From contig NC_079216.1 of the NCBI RefSeq assembly GCF_029633865.1, forward strand, positions 68,570,167-68,634,166: a DNA stretch of 64,000 nucleotides. Reading direction: 5' to 3'. The translations under genes and the position numbers were made by a program. Numbering within the stretch: position 1 is the stretch's first letter; every line of letters begins with the position of its first letter. This document shows positions 42,201 to 54,200 of the stretch, piece after piece. This DNA comes from Lampris incognitus. Lineage: Eukaryota > Chordata > Actinopteri > Lampriformes > Lampridae. The notes under the pieces are model-generated. The model was not told the origin of the DNA. It saw only the letters and a list, made by a program, of their open reading frames with translations, and ran no database searches.

Positions 42201-45200
42201 TGTACTGTTATTGGAGCCACAAACCCCAGCGGGTCGAATATGCTGTTGACCGTAGAGAGAATACCCCTACGGGTAAATGGCTTCTCCTCTCTAGAGACAA
42301 GGAAGGTAAAGCTGTCAGTTTGAAGGTGCCAGTTGAGACCTAAGCTTCTCTGCAGGGGTAAAGGTTCCACACCTAGCTCTAGGTCTTTCAGCTCTTTAGC
42401 GCGTTCCTCGGATGGAAACGCTTCCATCACTGCAGCATGGTTGGAAGCTATTTTGTGCAGTCGGATGTTTGAGTCGGCTAACATTTCTTTGGTCTTTTTC
42501 AGGACTCGGATGGCATCGTTGTCAGTGGAGAATGACGTAAGTCCATCGTCAACATAAAAGTTCCTTAGAACGAACTGTTTTGCCTCCGTCCCATGTTCTT
42601 CCTGGCCTTGCAGGGCAGCTCTTCGCAAGCCGTATATGGCAACAGCGGGGGAAGGGCTATTGCCAAATACATGAACGGTCATGCGGTACTCTGCGATCCT
42701 GTTGGCAAGGTCATTATCCTCGAACCAGAGGAAACGTAAGAAATCGCGGTGTTCCTGGCAGACTTTGAAGCAGTAGAATATTTGTTCTATGTCTCCTGCC
42801 ACCGCCACAGGTTCCTTACAGAAGTGAGTGAGGACTCCCAAGAGTGTGTTATATAGGTCAGGGCCACTCAACGGGACGTCAATAAGGGAGACGCCGTCAT
42901 GCTTGGCGCTGGAGTCGAACACTGCTCGTACCTGGCCTGGTTTACGTGGATGATAAACCCCAAAGATTGGTAAGTACCAACACTCTTGTTCCCCACTGAA
43001 TGGTGGGGCTGGTTCAGCATGACCTGCTTCAAAGATCCTCTGCATGAAAGCAACCATGTGTTCCTTCATGTCTGGCCTTTTTCCAAGAGTGTGGCGTAAC
43101 GTCGAAAGAGGCTTGACCGCTTGTCCTCTATTGTTAGGGAGTTTGCACCTTGGTTCCCTGAAGGGTAGTGGCGCCACCCAACCGTTTGAATCATCCATGA
43201 AGACCTCCCTGTCCATTATTTCCAGAAAGGCTTTGTCTTCTACAGACATGGCAGGCTTGTCGTCATGTGGCATTCGCTGGAAGACCCCTTCACCAAGACT
43301 GTCTTTTTCATCAAACAGGTCTTTCGTCTCATCAGCCCTTGGAGCTTGATGGCGATGCACTGGAGGATCAAACTTCTCTTTGATGTGGAGGCTGTTAGGG
43401 CAGGGGTCAAACAGAGAAGTACGCCCATTACTCAGCACAGTAGTTCGGTAAACATTGACACAATCTGATTTGTGGGCTCTTCCGAGACAGACCTCTCCTA
43501 CAATCACCCAGCCCAAGTCGAGACGCTGGGCGTAGGGGGCATCATGGGGTCCATTGTATTGTTCTCGAACCTTATGTACCCGTGGTATGTCTTGGCCGAG
43601 CAGGATAAGGATGGCTGCAGAGGGATCTAGAGCTGGGATCCTGTCCACGACCCGCTTGAGGTGTCTGTAGTGTCTTGCAATCTCAAGTGTGGGGATTTCC
43701 GACTTGTCATCTGGGAGCATGTCACATTCGATTAGAGTGGGGAGTGGAATGTGAGTTTTACCATCTAATGACTCCATGATGATATTGTTAGTTCGTCGCC
43801 CTGTGGTTTCAATGACTCCGGAGCAGGTCTTCAGAGTGTATGCTGCCATGCCCTCTGTAATACCAAAGAGTTAAAAAAAAACTCTGTTCTTGCCAGGGAC
43901 TTATTGCTCTGCTCATAAGCCTCGACTGCTCTCTCTCTCTGGCCTGCTGGATAAACTCTGACGAGACAGATTTTGGAGCACGATCTTGATGTCAGTTCAT
44001 TTTGATGTGACTGTTTGAGAGGCTCCTTCCCCTTGATCCCCGCCTTGATCTCTTGTGGTTACAGAAGTCTCAGTTATCCACGGAGCTGGACCTGGATGTA
44101 GTGCAGCAGGGTGGCTGTCACTCTTGCATTCTCTGCACTGAACATTTTTTCCACAGTCTTTGTCTAGGTGACTGGATGACACGCAGCACCTATAGCAAAT
44201 ATTCCTCTCTTTAAGGTAGGCTTTCCTCTCATCCAAGGATTTGCTCGTGAAACCACGACACTTCCTAAGGGGATGTGGTTTGTTGTGGAGTGGGCATTGC
44301 TTGTCTGAGTCGGCCATCCTTTTATCTGAGGGGTTGTCATGGCTGCTGTCAGAGTCTACTGAGACCTCTGTCTTTTGACAGAAATGGGTGTTTTCACGTT
44401 GTGTTTAAAGGAGTACTCTGCCTTTCCCATGCTCAATCCACCTGTGAGTGGGGCAAAGCTTGGGTTGTTGAGCATTTTGGTTTGATCACAAACAATCTTT
44501 ACAAAGAAGGACAAAGGTGGATAAGATGTCCGGTGGCTTTCTTTGTACCGAGATGCTAGAGAGACCCACTTGTCGTGCAGGGAGTATGGCAGCTTTTGGA
44601 CAATCGGAGTGATACCACGGGATGTGTCCAGGTAATTGAGACCAGGTAAAAATCCATCTGCCCTGGCTGCTTCAAGCTCCAAGAGAATGTCTCCCAGCTC
44701 TCTCAACCTTTGATTGTCTCGGTTTGAGATTTTTGGAAAATCATCAACCTTCTTAAGGAGTGCATTTTCTATGGCTTCCAGCGATCCATAGCAGTCTTCC
44801 AGCCTTTGCCATACCATGCTCACACCTGCTGCTGCATCGTGGATGTGGACTGCTCGTATTCTCTTTGCGTGCTCGGATGATTTTGGTCCGAGCCATTTAC
44901 ACAGCAGATCAAGCTCCTCCCTTGATGCCAGGTTTAAGTCCTCCGTAGAACTGCAGAAAGATGCCTTCCAGGCCCAGTAATTTTCAGGAGGATCGTCAAA
45001 CCGTAACAACCCGGAGCTTATCATCTCACGACGTATTAAATACTTGGCCAGATCGGTTGTAGATGATGAAATGGGCTTGGTTCTGGGAGCAGCACCTGTA
45101 TGTGGCTGAGGAGGTTGGTAGTTACTGCTGAATGGTCTTGAATTGTGTGACTGCATTTGGTGGCTGAAAGTGTTTTTGGATGGATTTAAACTGTGCAGAT

Positions 45201-48200
45201 GCTCTCGCTTCTTCAGGTAGCCGGTCATGAATGAGCTTTGGGCGTGAGGGTAATATGGAGTAGTATCATCCCTCAGTTTGAACATTTGCTGAACAGGTAA
45301 GTCACAGAGTTCATAGCGGCTGATCTCACTTGACTCCTCTTCACCTTCCCCCATATTGTTTTCAGCTGTCTCACCATCGTTCATTGTTAGCTGGCGCATT
45401 AGTGTTGACGTGGGTTCCAGCGGCTTTGAGTCCTGCTGAGGCTCAGGTTTTGGATTCTCCATGTACTTATGCTCAGCGTATTTATTTTTTAGGCTAGCAC
45501 GATGTAGCTCTCCAAATTCGTTCTCTGCAGCTGCTTCCAGAACATTAGCTTCGGCGACGGCAGCTGCAGCGGCGCTCTCTAGCCTCAGTATGTGTAGACT
45601 GGCTTGCAGCTCTGCTTTCCTTCTAGCAGCCTCAGCTGCAGCCTTTTGTTGCTCCTCTTCAATGTATGCTTGTGCTTTAATCATGTCCGCTTCTCTTTGT
45701 GCAAATGATGCTTGCGCACGTGCAGCCTCCGCTTTTGCACGTGCTCTGGCTGCAATGGCGCTGGCTGAGGAGCGCTGACTGGCACGTGAGGTGTTGGAAC
45801 ATACTGACCGCGTCTCAAACGTGTCTTCATTATTATCCATTGTGTTTCCTGCAGCTTTGATGGCAGAAGAAAACTGTGTGTGTTTCCATGAAGATCCACT
45901 TATCTGTAGGTAACCCGTTAGGCGTATATCTTTTCACTATTCTGCCCTTACTAGGATATAGCTGATTTCTAGTTTGGCAGATAGCTAACAGGGTTCCTCA
46001 ATAAACATCCAGGAGTCAGCAGGTAAGTTTAGATGTTTACTTTCAGAGGCACTGTGAAACTGCAATACAGAGATAAAACATAAATGAATAAAATGTTACA
46101 ATTTGTAATGTATTTGACTCTTTCTTTATATCAACAAACGCTGAGTCATTAATTATTATGCACAACACAAATATACACAAACGTGCTGAAATTATCATGG
46201 ATTAGCCACTACAGCTAACTAGCATTAATTTAATGCTAACTTAACATTGAAAATGCCATAGACAGGCTAACGCGTTAGCATCGCTCGCGTTTTTAAGTTT
46301 ACCACACATCTATTAACTGTTTCAGAAGACCATAACAGGTAAGCTTAACTTAAGTAGGTAAGTATTACTTACAGATATATGCTCTTTAGGGTTCAGCAGA
46401 GAAAAATTAACAAATGAGGAGTAAAAAACAGCGGTTTGCTTCAAGGCCTTCTTCCGTGTAAAGGAAACTACGGCAAGTCCACATGAACAAACAGCGCAGC
46501 ACAACAGTCAACATTCATCTTCTCTTAAAGGGCCAGCACACCATCTTATATAGTGCTTTTCTAACACTCAAGAGTCACTTTACAATAAACAGTGGTTTAT
46601 TGTAAAGGTTTATTTATCAGTTTAACATCATCTTTACTCTGATAATTAATCAATCTCTGCAGTATATGTGCGTTTGTGATTGTGCTGTGCTGTCCTGTTG
46701 TCACAGAGTCTGTCTGAGAAGCTGGCCCGCCAGGAGAAGGAGCACCAGGAGCTGGAGGAGCGGCTCTGCTCTGAGCAGGCCGCCAAGAAGGAAGTCCAAG
46801 CCAGCCTCCATCAGAGGGAGCTGGAGGTACAAGAGCTGCAGGCTAGAACCACGGGGGTTGAAGCATCCTTGCAGAAGACCCAGATGGAGCTGAGAGAGAG
46901 GAGTGAGGAGGCAACCAGGTTGAAGAAGGAAGTCACTGAGCTTGAGGTGAAGCATGGTGAGCTGAAGGCTGAGAGTAAACAGCTACAGCAGCAAAGAGAG
47001 GAGAAAGAAAGCCTGGGTGCTCAGCAGCAGAATGAGATTACTCAAGTGAGTGTGATTCAGGGTGTATAAAGCATGCACTGACAGTCCATATACTACAGAG
47101 TGACCAATTATATATTTGAATTTTATCCATTTTTATTGCGATTGTGTCAATTGTCATTAGGGGGGGGGAAGTGGCGGCACGGTGGCCCAGTGGTTAGCAC
47201 TGTTGCCTCACAGCAAGAAGGTCCTGGGTTCGAACACCAGGCCATCTCAGGTCCTTTCTGTGTGGAGTTTGCATGTTCTCCCTGTGTCTGTGTGGGTCTC
47301 CTCCGGGTGCTGTGGTTTCTGCCCACCATCAAAAAGACATGCATGTTAGGATTAACACTCCTGCCTGTACGCCTGACCAAGGCAGTAGGAAAAAGAACTG
47401 GAGTTGGTCCTGGGGCGCTGCAGCTGCCCACTGCTCCTATACAATAGAATGGTTTGAATGCAGAAAGCAAATTTCATTGTAATCTACAATGACAAAATAA
47501 AATGGCTTTCTTCTTTCTTCTAAATGCGCAAAATCAAAATATTAATCGTTCCCATCCTTGAATATGACGATGAGGATTCTCCAGAACAGTCAGCAATCAT
47601 CTTCTCTGTGTCTTCCTCCTAGCTGCATGCCAAGCTGCTGGAGGCGGAGAGACAGCTGGGAGAGCTTCAAGGCCGTCTGAAAGAGCAGAGGCAACTATCG
47701 GGAGAGAAATTAAAAGACCGCGAGCAGCAAGCGGCTGACCTCCAGCTCAAACTCTCTCGCAGCGAGGAACAGGTAGGCTTTTGAGCTGGTCTTGAGTTGA
47801 ATTAACAAAGAAACGGATGGGACAAAGACAACATGTGGATGTGCGAGAACTTAGTTTTTCTGTCCTTTTTTCCAGTTGAAGGAGAGTGGCGGTAAAAATG
47901 TAGACCTGCAGCATCAGCTGGAGAAGGCCAAGCAGCAACACCAAGAGCTACAGGCACTGCAGCAGAACACCAACGGCAAGCTCAGGGAGGCTCAGGTGCT
48001 GCGATCAAAAAGCCATCTCAGTTTGATAAATTCAACAGCTTTGTACAGTCAATTTTCTTTATATAGCGCTAAATCACAGTTGCAGTCCCAGAGGGCTTCA
48101 CGTACACACAGTGAATAAGTAGATACAGTAAAGCGACAATGGATGACACCCTCTATACTTAGACCTTCATTTCTGATAAGGGTAAACTATAACCATAACT

Positions 48201-51200
48201 AAAAAAAAATAAGGGAGAAACCTCAGGAATAACATCAGAGGAGGGAATTCCTGGGGTGTCCCGGTAGTGTAGCGGTCTATTCTGTTGCCTACCAACGTGG
48301 GGATCGCCGGTTCGAATCCCCATGTTACCTCCGGCTTGGTCAGGTGTCCCTACAGACACAATTGGCTGTGTCTGCGGGTGGGAAGCCGGATGTGGGGATG
48401 TGTCCTGGTCGGTCGAGGCACCTGTTCGGGGGGGAGGGGGAACTGGAGGGAATAGCGTGATCCTCCCACGCGCTACGTCCCCCTGGCGAAACTCCTCACT
48501 GGCAGGGGAAAAGAAGCGGCTTGTGACTCCACATGTATAGGAGAAGGCATGTGGTAGTCTGCAGCCCTCCCCGGATCGGCAGAGGGGTTGGAGTAGAGAC
48601 CGGGATGGCTCGGAAGAGTGGGGTAATTGGCTGGGTATAATTGGGGAGAAAAAGGGGGGAGGTAAATAAAAAGAGGAGGGAACCCCTCTCTGGGACAGAA
48701 ATGGGTGCCTTGTGTGCAATCCAGACAATGCGTAACAGATTTAGAAATGAAACACGTAATTACTAGTGATAGTGATGGCAAAACAATGCAGAAAAGAAAA
48801 GTGGACACTGGGACAGCACTGCATGCAGGGGCATGTTGAACATCCTCCCCAAAAGTCGGCACAGAATGGCACTGTTTCATTCGCCATCACCCATCTGGAA
48901 AAAGAATAGAGCTCTCATACACACAACAAACGGACCAAGACCCGTCATTCACACAACAGAGAGAGATTGCAGCGTGAGATTGACAAACAACATATTTAAC
49001 CATTAAGCCAGCCAAGGACATAGATTAATGATAAAGAATAATGGTAATTAAAACATAATTTGTCAAACAATACAGATTTTGAAGAGCAGTTAAATAAAAT
49101 GATTGCTAAGGGGTAACATCATGGGCTGCTGTAAGTTTAAAAGGAAGTGCTATTTGAAACGTCAGATCGCATCTGAAAGCTCCTTTCAGACATTTGGATT
49201 GGGTCTGTGTCTGAAAGTTCTGTAATTTTCCACAATTGACATTCTTAAGTCTATGTTCACGTTTCAGAGCGATAGGCCAGGTGTGCTTAGGCGTGAAACT
49301 TGGCAGGGCTTCAAGTGGTCTGCAAATTCTATCTGTTCAATCTTCACACAACTTCTTCTGCTACCATGGTGACCGCTCACTGGTCACCATGAAAAGCTAT
49401 GAAGAAAAACTGACTGATCGTCTTTATTCGCATTTGTTCCACTCCTAGATTTTCCATTATAAAGACTTCCTGTTTATAATCCCATCCTTCTTTATGACAG
49501 GCAGCTTTTCACCCCATCTTTGACTTTTGATATTAGCGGAAAAGTTATGAATAACTGTGCTGCCCAATATGGTTGGACGACAAGTCAAACAAATTGTTTA
49601 ATTAAGTTTAATGTTTCTGCTTTATACCCCATACCCAACATAAAGCCCCCCCCCATTAAAACACTTCTCTTTGAATAAAAATTCTCAAACAGCAACTTAT
49701 TGTTTATAAATCTTTCTTTTTTGTGGCTCATGTCTTTGTTTTAGAATGACCTGGAGCAAGTGTTGCGTCAGATTGGAGATAAGGACCAGAAGATCCAAAA
49801 CCTTGAGGCTCTGCTGCAGAAGAGTAAGGACAGTATCAGTCAGCTGGAGGCAGAGAGAGAGGACCTGTGTGGCAAGATCCAGGCTGGGGAAGGAGAGACA
49901 GCAGTTCTCAACCAGCTAAAAGAAAAGAACCACACATTACAGGAGCAGGTAGATGCACTAACACACATGCCCATAGACAGATACACACAAGGACACACAC
50001 TCACACTCCTGCTGTCACACTATGGTGTCCAGAATGTAGACTCACCTCAGTATGATTGTGCAAAGGGCTAGCATGCATACACACCCACTTAAGAAGTGTA
50101 TTGTCACAACTCAAAAGTGCACAAGTTAAAGAGTAGTGTTGTGCAACAAAAGCGTTCTTTCATATAAAAGATATAAAATAGAACAATCCTTGGTGTAATT
50201 TTTTTTAATCTTTTCTGCTTATGTGGAATTTGAAGGTGACCCAATTGACAGACAAGTTGAAGAATCAATCAGAGAGCCACAAGCAGGCCAGGGACAATCT
50301 CCATGAACAGGTTCAGGAGCAAAAGGCCCTGCTGCGGTCAGCCCAGGACCGAGCGCAGACCTTGGAGACCTCAGTCACGGAACTGACTGCCCAGCTCACA
50401 GAGAGCAAGGAGAAGGTGGCCCAGCTTGACACCCAGGTAACTCTTAAAAGCATACATGACTCCATCCATCCATCCATCCATTATCCAGACCGCTTATCCT
50501 GCTCTCAGGGTCGCGGGGATGCTGGAGCCTATCCCAGCAGCAAATATTGAATTGTAATTATTGTAATTGGTAAAACTTTAATGATTGTATACAGATCATC
50601 AAAACTACCAGATCTGTTGAGATTTACAGAGCCAAACATATTGATTCTTTTTTTTTTTTACAATGAGAATGACTATCATTCTGGTTTATTTTCCCTTCAG
50701 TTAAAAGCAAAAACAGAGATGTTGCTGTCTGCGGAGGCAGCCAAGGCTGCCCAGCGGGCCGACCTTGAGAACCACCTGGAGACTGCCCAACATGCATTGC
50801 AAGACAAGCAGCAGGTGAACTTCCTCTCAGGCCAACTGCAAGAGAGCCCCTTGTTTTCAGTCTTCAGTGTCTGTCAATACTGATCACAGTAGATTAAGAG
50901 AACATTATGTAAAAAACTCCTTTCCTCTCCTCACTTTCATTCTTCATTCCTGTCCAACTCTCTCTTGTAGGAGCTGGTTAAAACTCAGAAGAAGTTTGAA
51001 GATAATTGCCAGAGGCTCCAGGAGAGGCAGGACCAGTGTAGCCAGTTGGAGACCAGTTTGAAGGAGAGCAAAGAGAAACTGCTAGCCTCAGAGCAGCGCG
51101 TGGAGCAGTTGGAAGGCTTAAATAAGGTGAATGTTGAGTCTCTGGTGTGAGTGTGTTTCATACGTTGAACTGCCAGAGAACGTGTGTGCATAATCTTAAT

Positions 51201-54200
51201 TTGTAAGCATCCAGTGGCAAGCCGTGACTGTTAAACCTAAGCCTTCGGTAAGACATAAAATCCCCCAATTTCGTCGTACAAATAACAGAAACGGCATCCT
51301 ATGTATCTGATATTAGCGGATCATGTCAGTCACATCACTTGTCATGAGATGAGGTAATGCTTTTTGATTACTTGAAAGAGAAAACAGGATGACTTAAAGA
51401 ACCAGTGTGTAGGATTTAGGGAGCTCTGTTGGCAGAAATGGAATAAAATATTCACAACTATGTTTTCATTAGTGTATAATCACCTGAAGATACGAATCGT
51501 TATGTTTTCATGAGCTTAGAATGAGCCCTTCATGTTTACATAGGGAGCGGGTTCTCTTCCACAGAGCCTGCCATGTTGCACCGCCATGTTTCTGCATTAG
51601 CCCAGAACAGACAAACCAAACTCTGGCTCTAGAGAGGGCCTTTCGCGTTTGTACATTGAAGTGGCAGCTTGAATTTGGTGGCACTGGCACGATGCACCAG
51701 CTGGAAGACTCAAGACGGCAAGACAAGGCGAATTTATTTATATAGCACATTTCAGCAACAAGGCAGTTCAGAGTGCTTCACATAAATCATACAAGACATT
51801 ATTAAGAGAAGCAACATAAGACAATTAAAGGACATTTAAAAACCAGTAAAAAGAGTAGAAGTTACAGTGCAGTGTAAGATGAAAATCAAAAGCTTCAAGT
51901 TTTATTTAATAAAAGGCAGCGGCAAAGAGGAACGTCTTCAGCCTAGATTAAAAGAACTGAGAGTTGTAGCAGACCTGCAGTTTTCAGGGAGTTTGTTCCA
52001 AATATGTGGTGCATGAAAACTGAAAGCTGCCTCTCCATGTTTAGTTCTGACTCGGGACAGAAAGCAGGTCTGTCCCAGACCATCTGAGCGGTCTGGATGG
52101 TTCATAGTGCAGCAGTAGATAAGAAATGTGTTTTGGCCCTGAACCATTCAGTGCTTTATAAACCAAGAGCAGAGTTTTCAATCTATTCGGCATGGGAGCC
52201 AGTGTAGCGACCTCAGGACTGGAATGATGTGATCCACGCTTTTAGTCTTAGTAAGTACTCGAGCAGCAGCGTTCTGAATCAGCGGCAGCTGTTTGATCGA
52301 TTTTTTTTTTTTTTTTAGAAAGACCTGCAAAGACACCGTGGCAGTAGTCGAGTCGACTGAAGATAAATGTATGGACAAGTTTTTTCAAATCCTGCTGAGA
52401 CATAAATCTTTTAATTCTTGATATATTCTTCAGTAGGTGGACTTGTAGTAGTCATAATGTGGCTATCTAAATTCAGGTCTGAGTCCATGACTGTACCGAG
52501 ATTTCTGTCTTGGTTCGTAGATTTTAACATGATCGATTGTAGCTGAGTGCTGACTTGTAGCTGAAGGCCACTGTAGGTTCACCGTGGGACGGGGGAGTGA
52601 GTGTTGGGGGATTCGGTTGGTTGCAATCTACAGCATCACCGCTAGGTGTCACTAAATCCTACACACTGGTCCTTTAATAAAAACAGGTGTGACGTGTGTA
52701 AAGTCATAACAGACCTATGAAACAAACAATTACACTGTTCAAGAAAAACCAGAAAACACTATAACAACATAATATTGACACAGTTTACATGCTGGTAAAG
52801 GGATGGCATTTTCACAATCAAAAAAAAAAGTTATTTTTGTAAACAGCACAATGTTATCCTCATGAACAGAACAACTTTGTTTTCATCAACAAAACAATTG
52901 CCTGTTTTCATAAAAAAATGTGATTTGGAAACAAGTTCATTCATTGCTGGAATATAGCATGTGATTAAAAAAATGTTGACCAAATTGTTTGCTAAAAACA
53001 GTATTTCCAACAACAAGGCTTTGTACTGTAGTTGTGGAACATTTCGACACAGTAGCTTGTAAGGCTATGAAAAAACCTCCGTAAAAAACCTGCAGTGTTC
53101 AAGGCTTATTATTACATACGTTACTGATATAAACATTATAAGAGAGTGTGTGTGTGTGTGTATTAAAAAAACAACACAGTGATGCTCATCAGATGAGGGT
53201 TATTTGAAGTCCTTCAGTCCTTCTTTATGAAATGGGAAATGATGACATCATGAAGTTTGTCCCTAACTTCTGATGGAGAAGAGTTTCTTTATCATTAGAT
53301 ATCAAGACCATTAGAGATCAAGACCGAGGCTGACAATCCAGCCTGTCGCAGATGTGTGTGGAATATGTCTTGATCTTTGATCCTCACATACAGCGTTACA
53401 CTATACACAGTACACAACATACAGTGTTACACTATACACAGTACACAACATACAGCGTTACACTGTACACAGTACACAACATACACTATACACAGTACAC
53501 AACATACAGCATTACACTGAACACAGTGCACAGAATATAGTGTCACACTATACACAGTACACTACATACAGCGTTACACTGTACACAGTACACAGAACAT
53601 ACAGTGTTACACTATACACAACATACAGTGTTAGACTATACACAGTACACAGAACATACAGTGTTACACTATACACAGTACACAGAACAGTTACAGTGTA
53701 AACATGGGTAGTTCTGTCATCATACAAATGGGCAGAATGAAAAGCCTACATGTGACCTGTTTTTCTTTCCTGTAGCATTTTTGTGTTGTTAACGGCCTTG
53801 GCAACCCATACCTTTAATTAGATTCTTCAGGGAGGAGTTAAGACAACCCATACCTTTAATTAGATTGTTCAGGCAGGAGTTAAGACAACCCATATCTTTA
53901 TTTAGATTGTTCAGGCCGGAATTAAGACAACCCATACCTTTAATTAGATTGTTCAGGCAGGAGTTAAGACAACCCATACCTTTAATTAGATTGTTCAGGC
54001 CGGAATTAAGACAACCCATACCTTTAATTAGATTGTTCAGGGAGGAGTTAAGACAACCCATACCTTTAATTAGATTGTTCAGGCAGGAGTTAAGACAACC
54101 CATACCTTTAATTAGATTGTTCAGGCCGGAGTTAAGACAACCCATACCTTTAATTAGATTGTTCAGGGAGGAGTTAAGACAACCCATACCTTTAATTAGA

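Larger units (their letters stand above)
39371..46540 (-). mobile_element. BEL/Pao-type LTR retrotransposon, antisense in eea1 intron 10
   Basis: Near-identical 602- and 604-bp LTRs enclose about 6 kb of minus-strand gag-pol. CCAT(CT) flanks both ends (39367-39372, 46541-46546), a target duplication of 4-6 bp. A purine run (AGGCGGGGAG, minus strand) abuts the TGTGCTGG start of the 3' LTR. Domain order is gag, zinc knuckles, retropepsin-like region, reverse transcriptase with YVDD, RNase H, integrase and a C-terminal BEL-type domain. Frameshifts and stops break the coding region, so this copy is defective. A primer binding site was not identified with confidence. Confidence 0.92.

Noticed and set aside
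45880..45936. Primer binding site of the BEL element
   Set aside because: No convincing match to a tRNA 3' end could be recognised beside the 5' LTR, so none is called.
48248..48330. Apparent tRNA gene (box A and box B spacing)
   Set aside because: The tRNA-like head continues into a conserved SINE body with target duplications, so it is a SINE promoter and not a tRNA gene.
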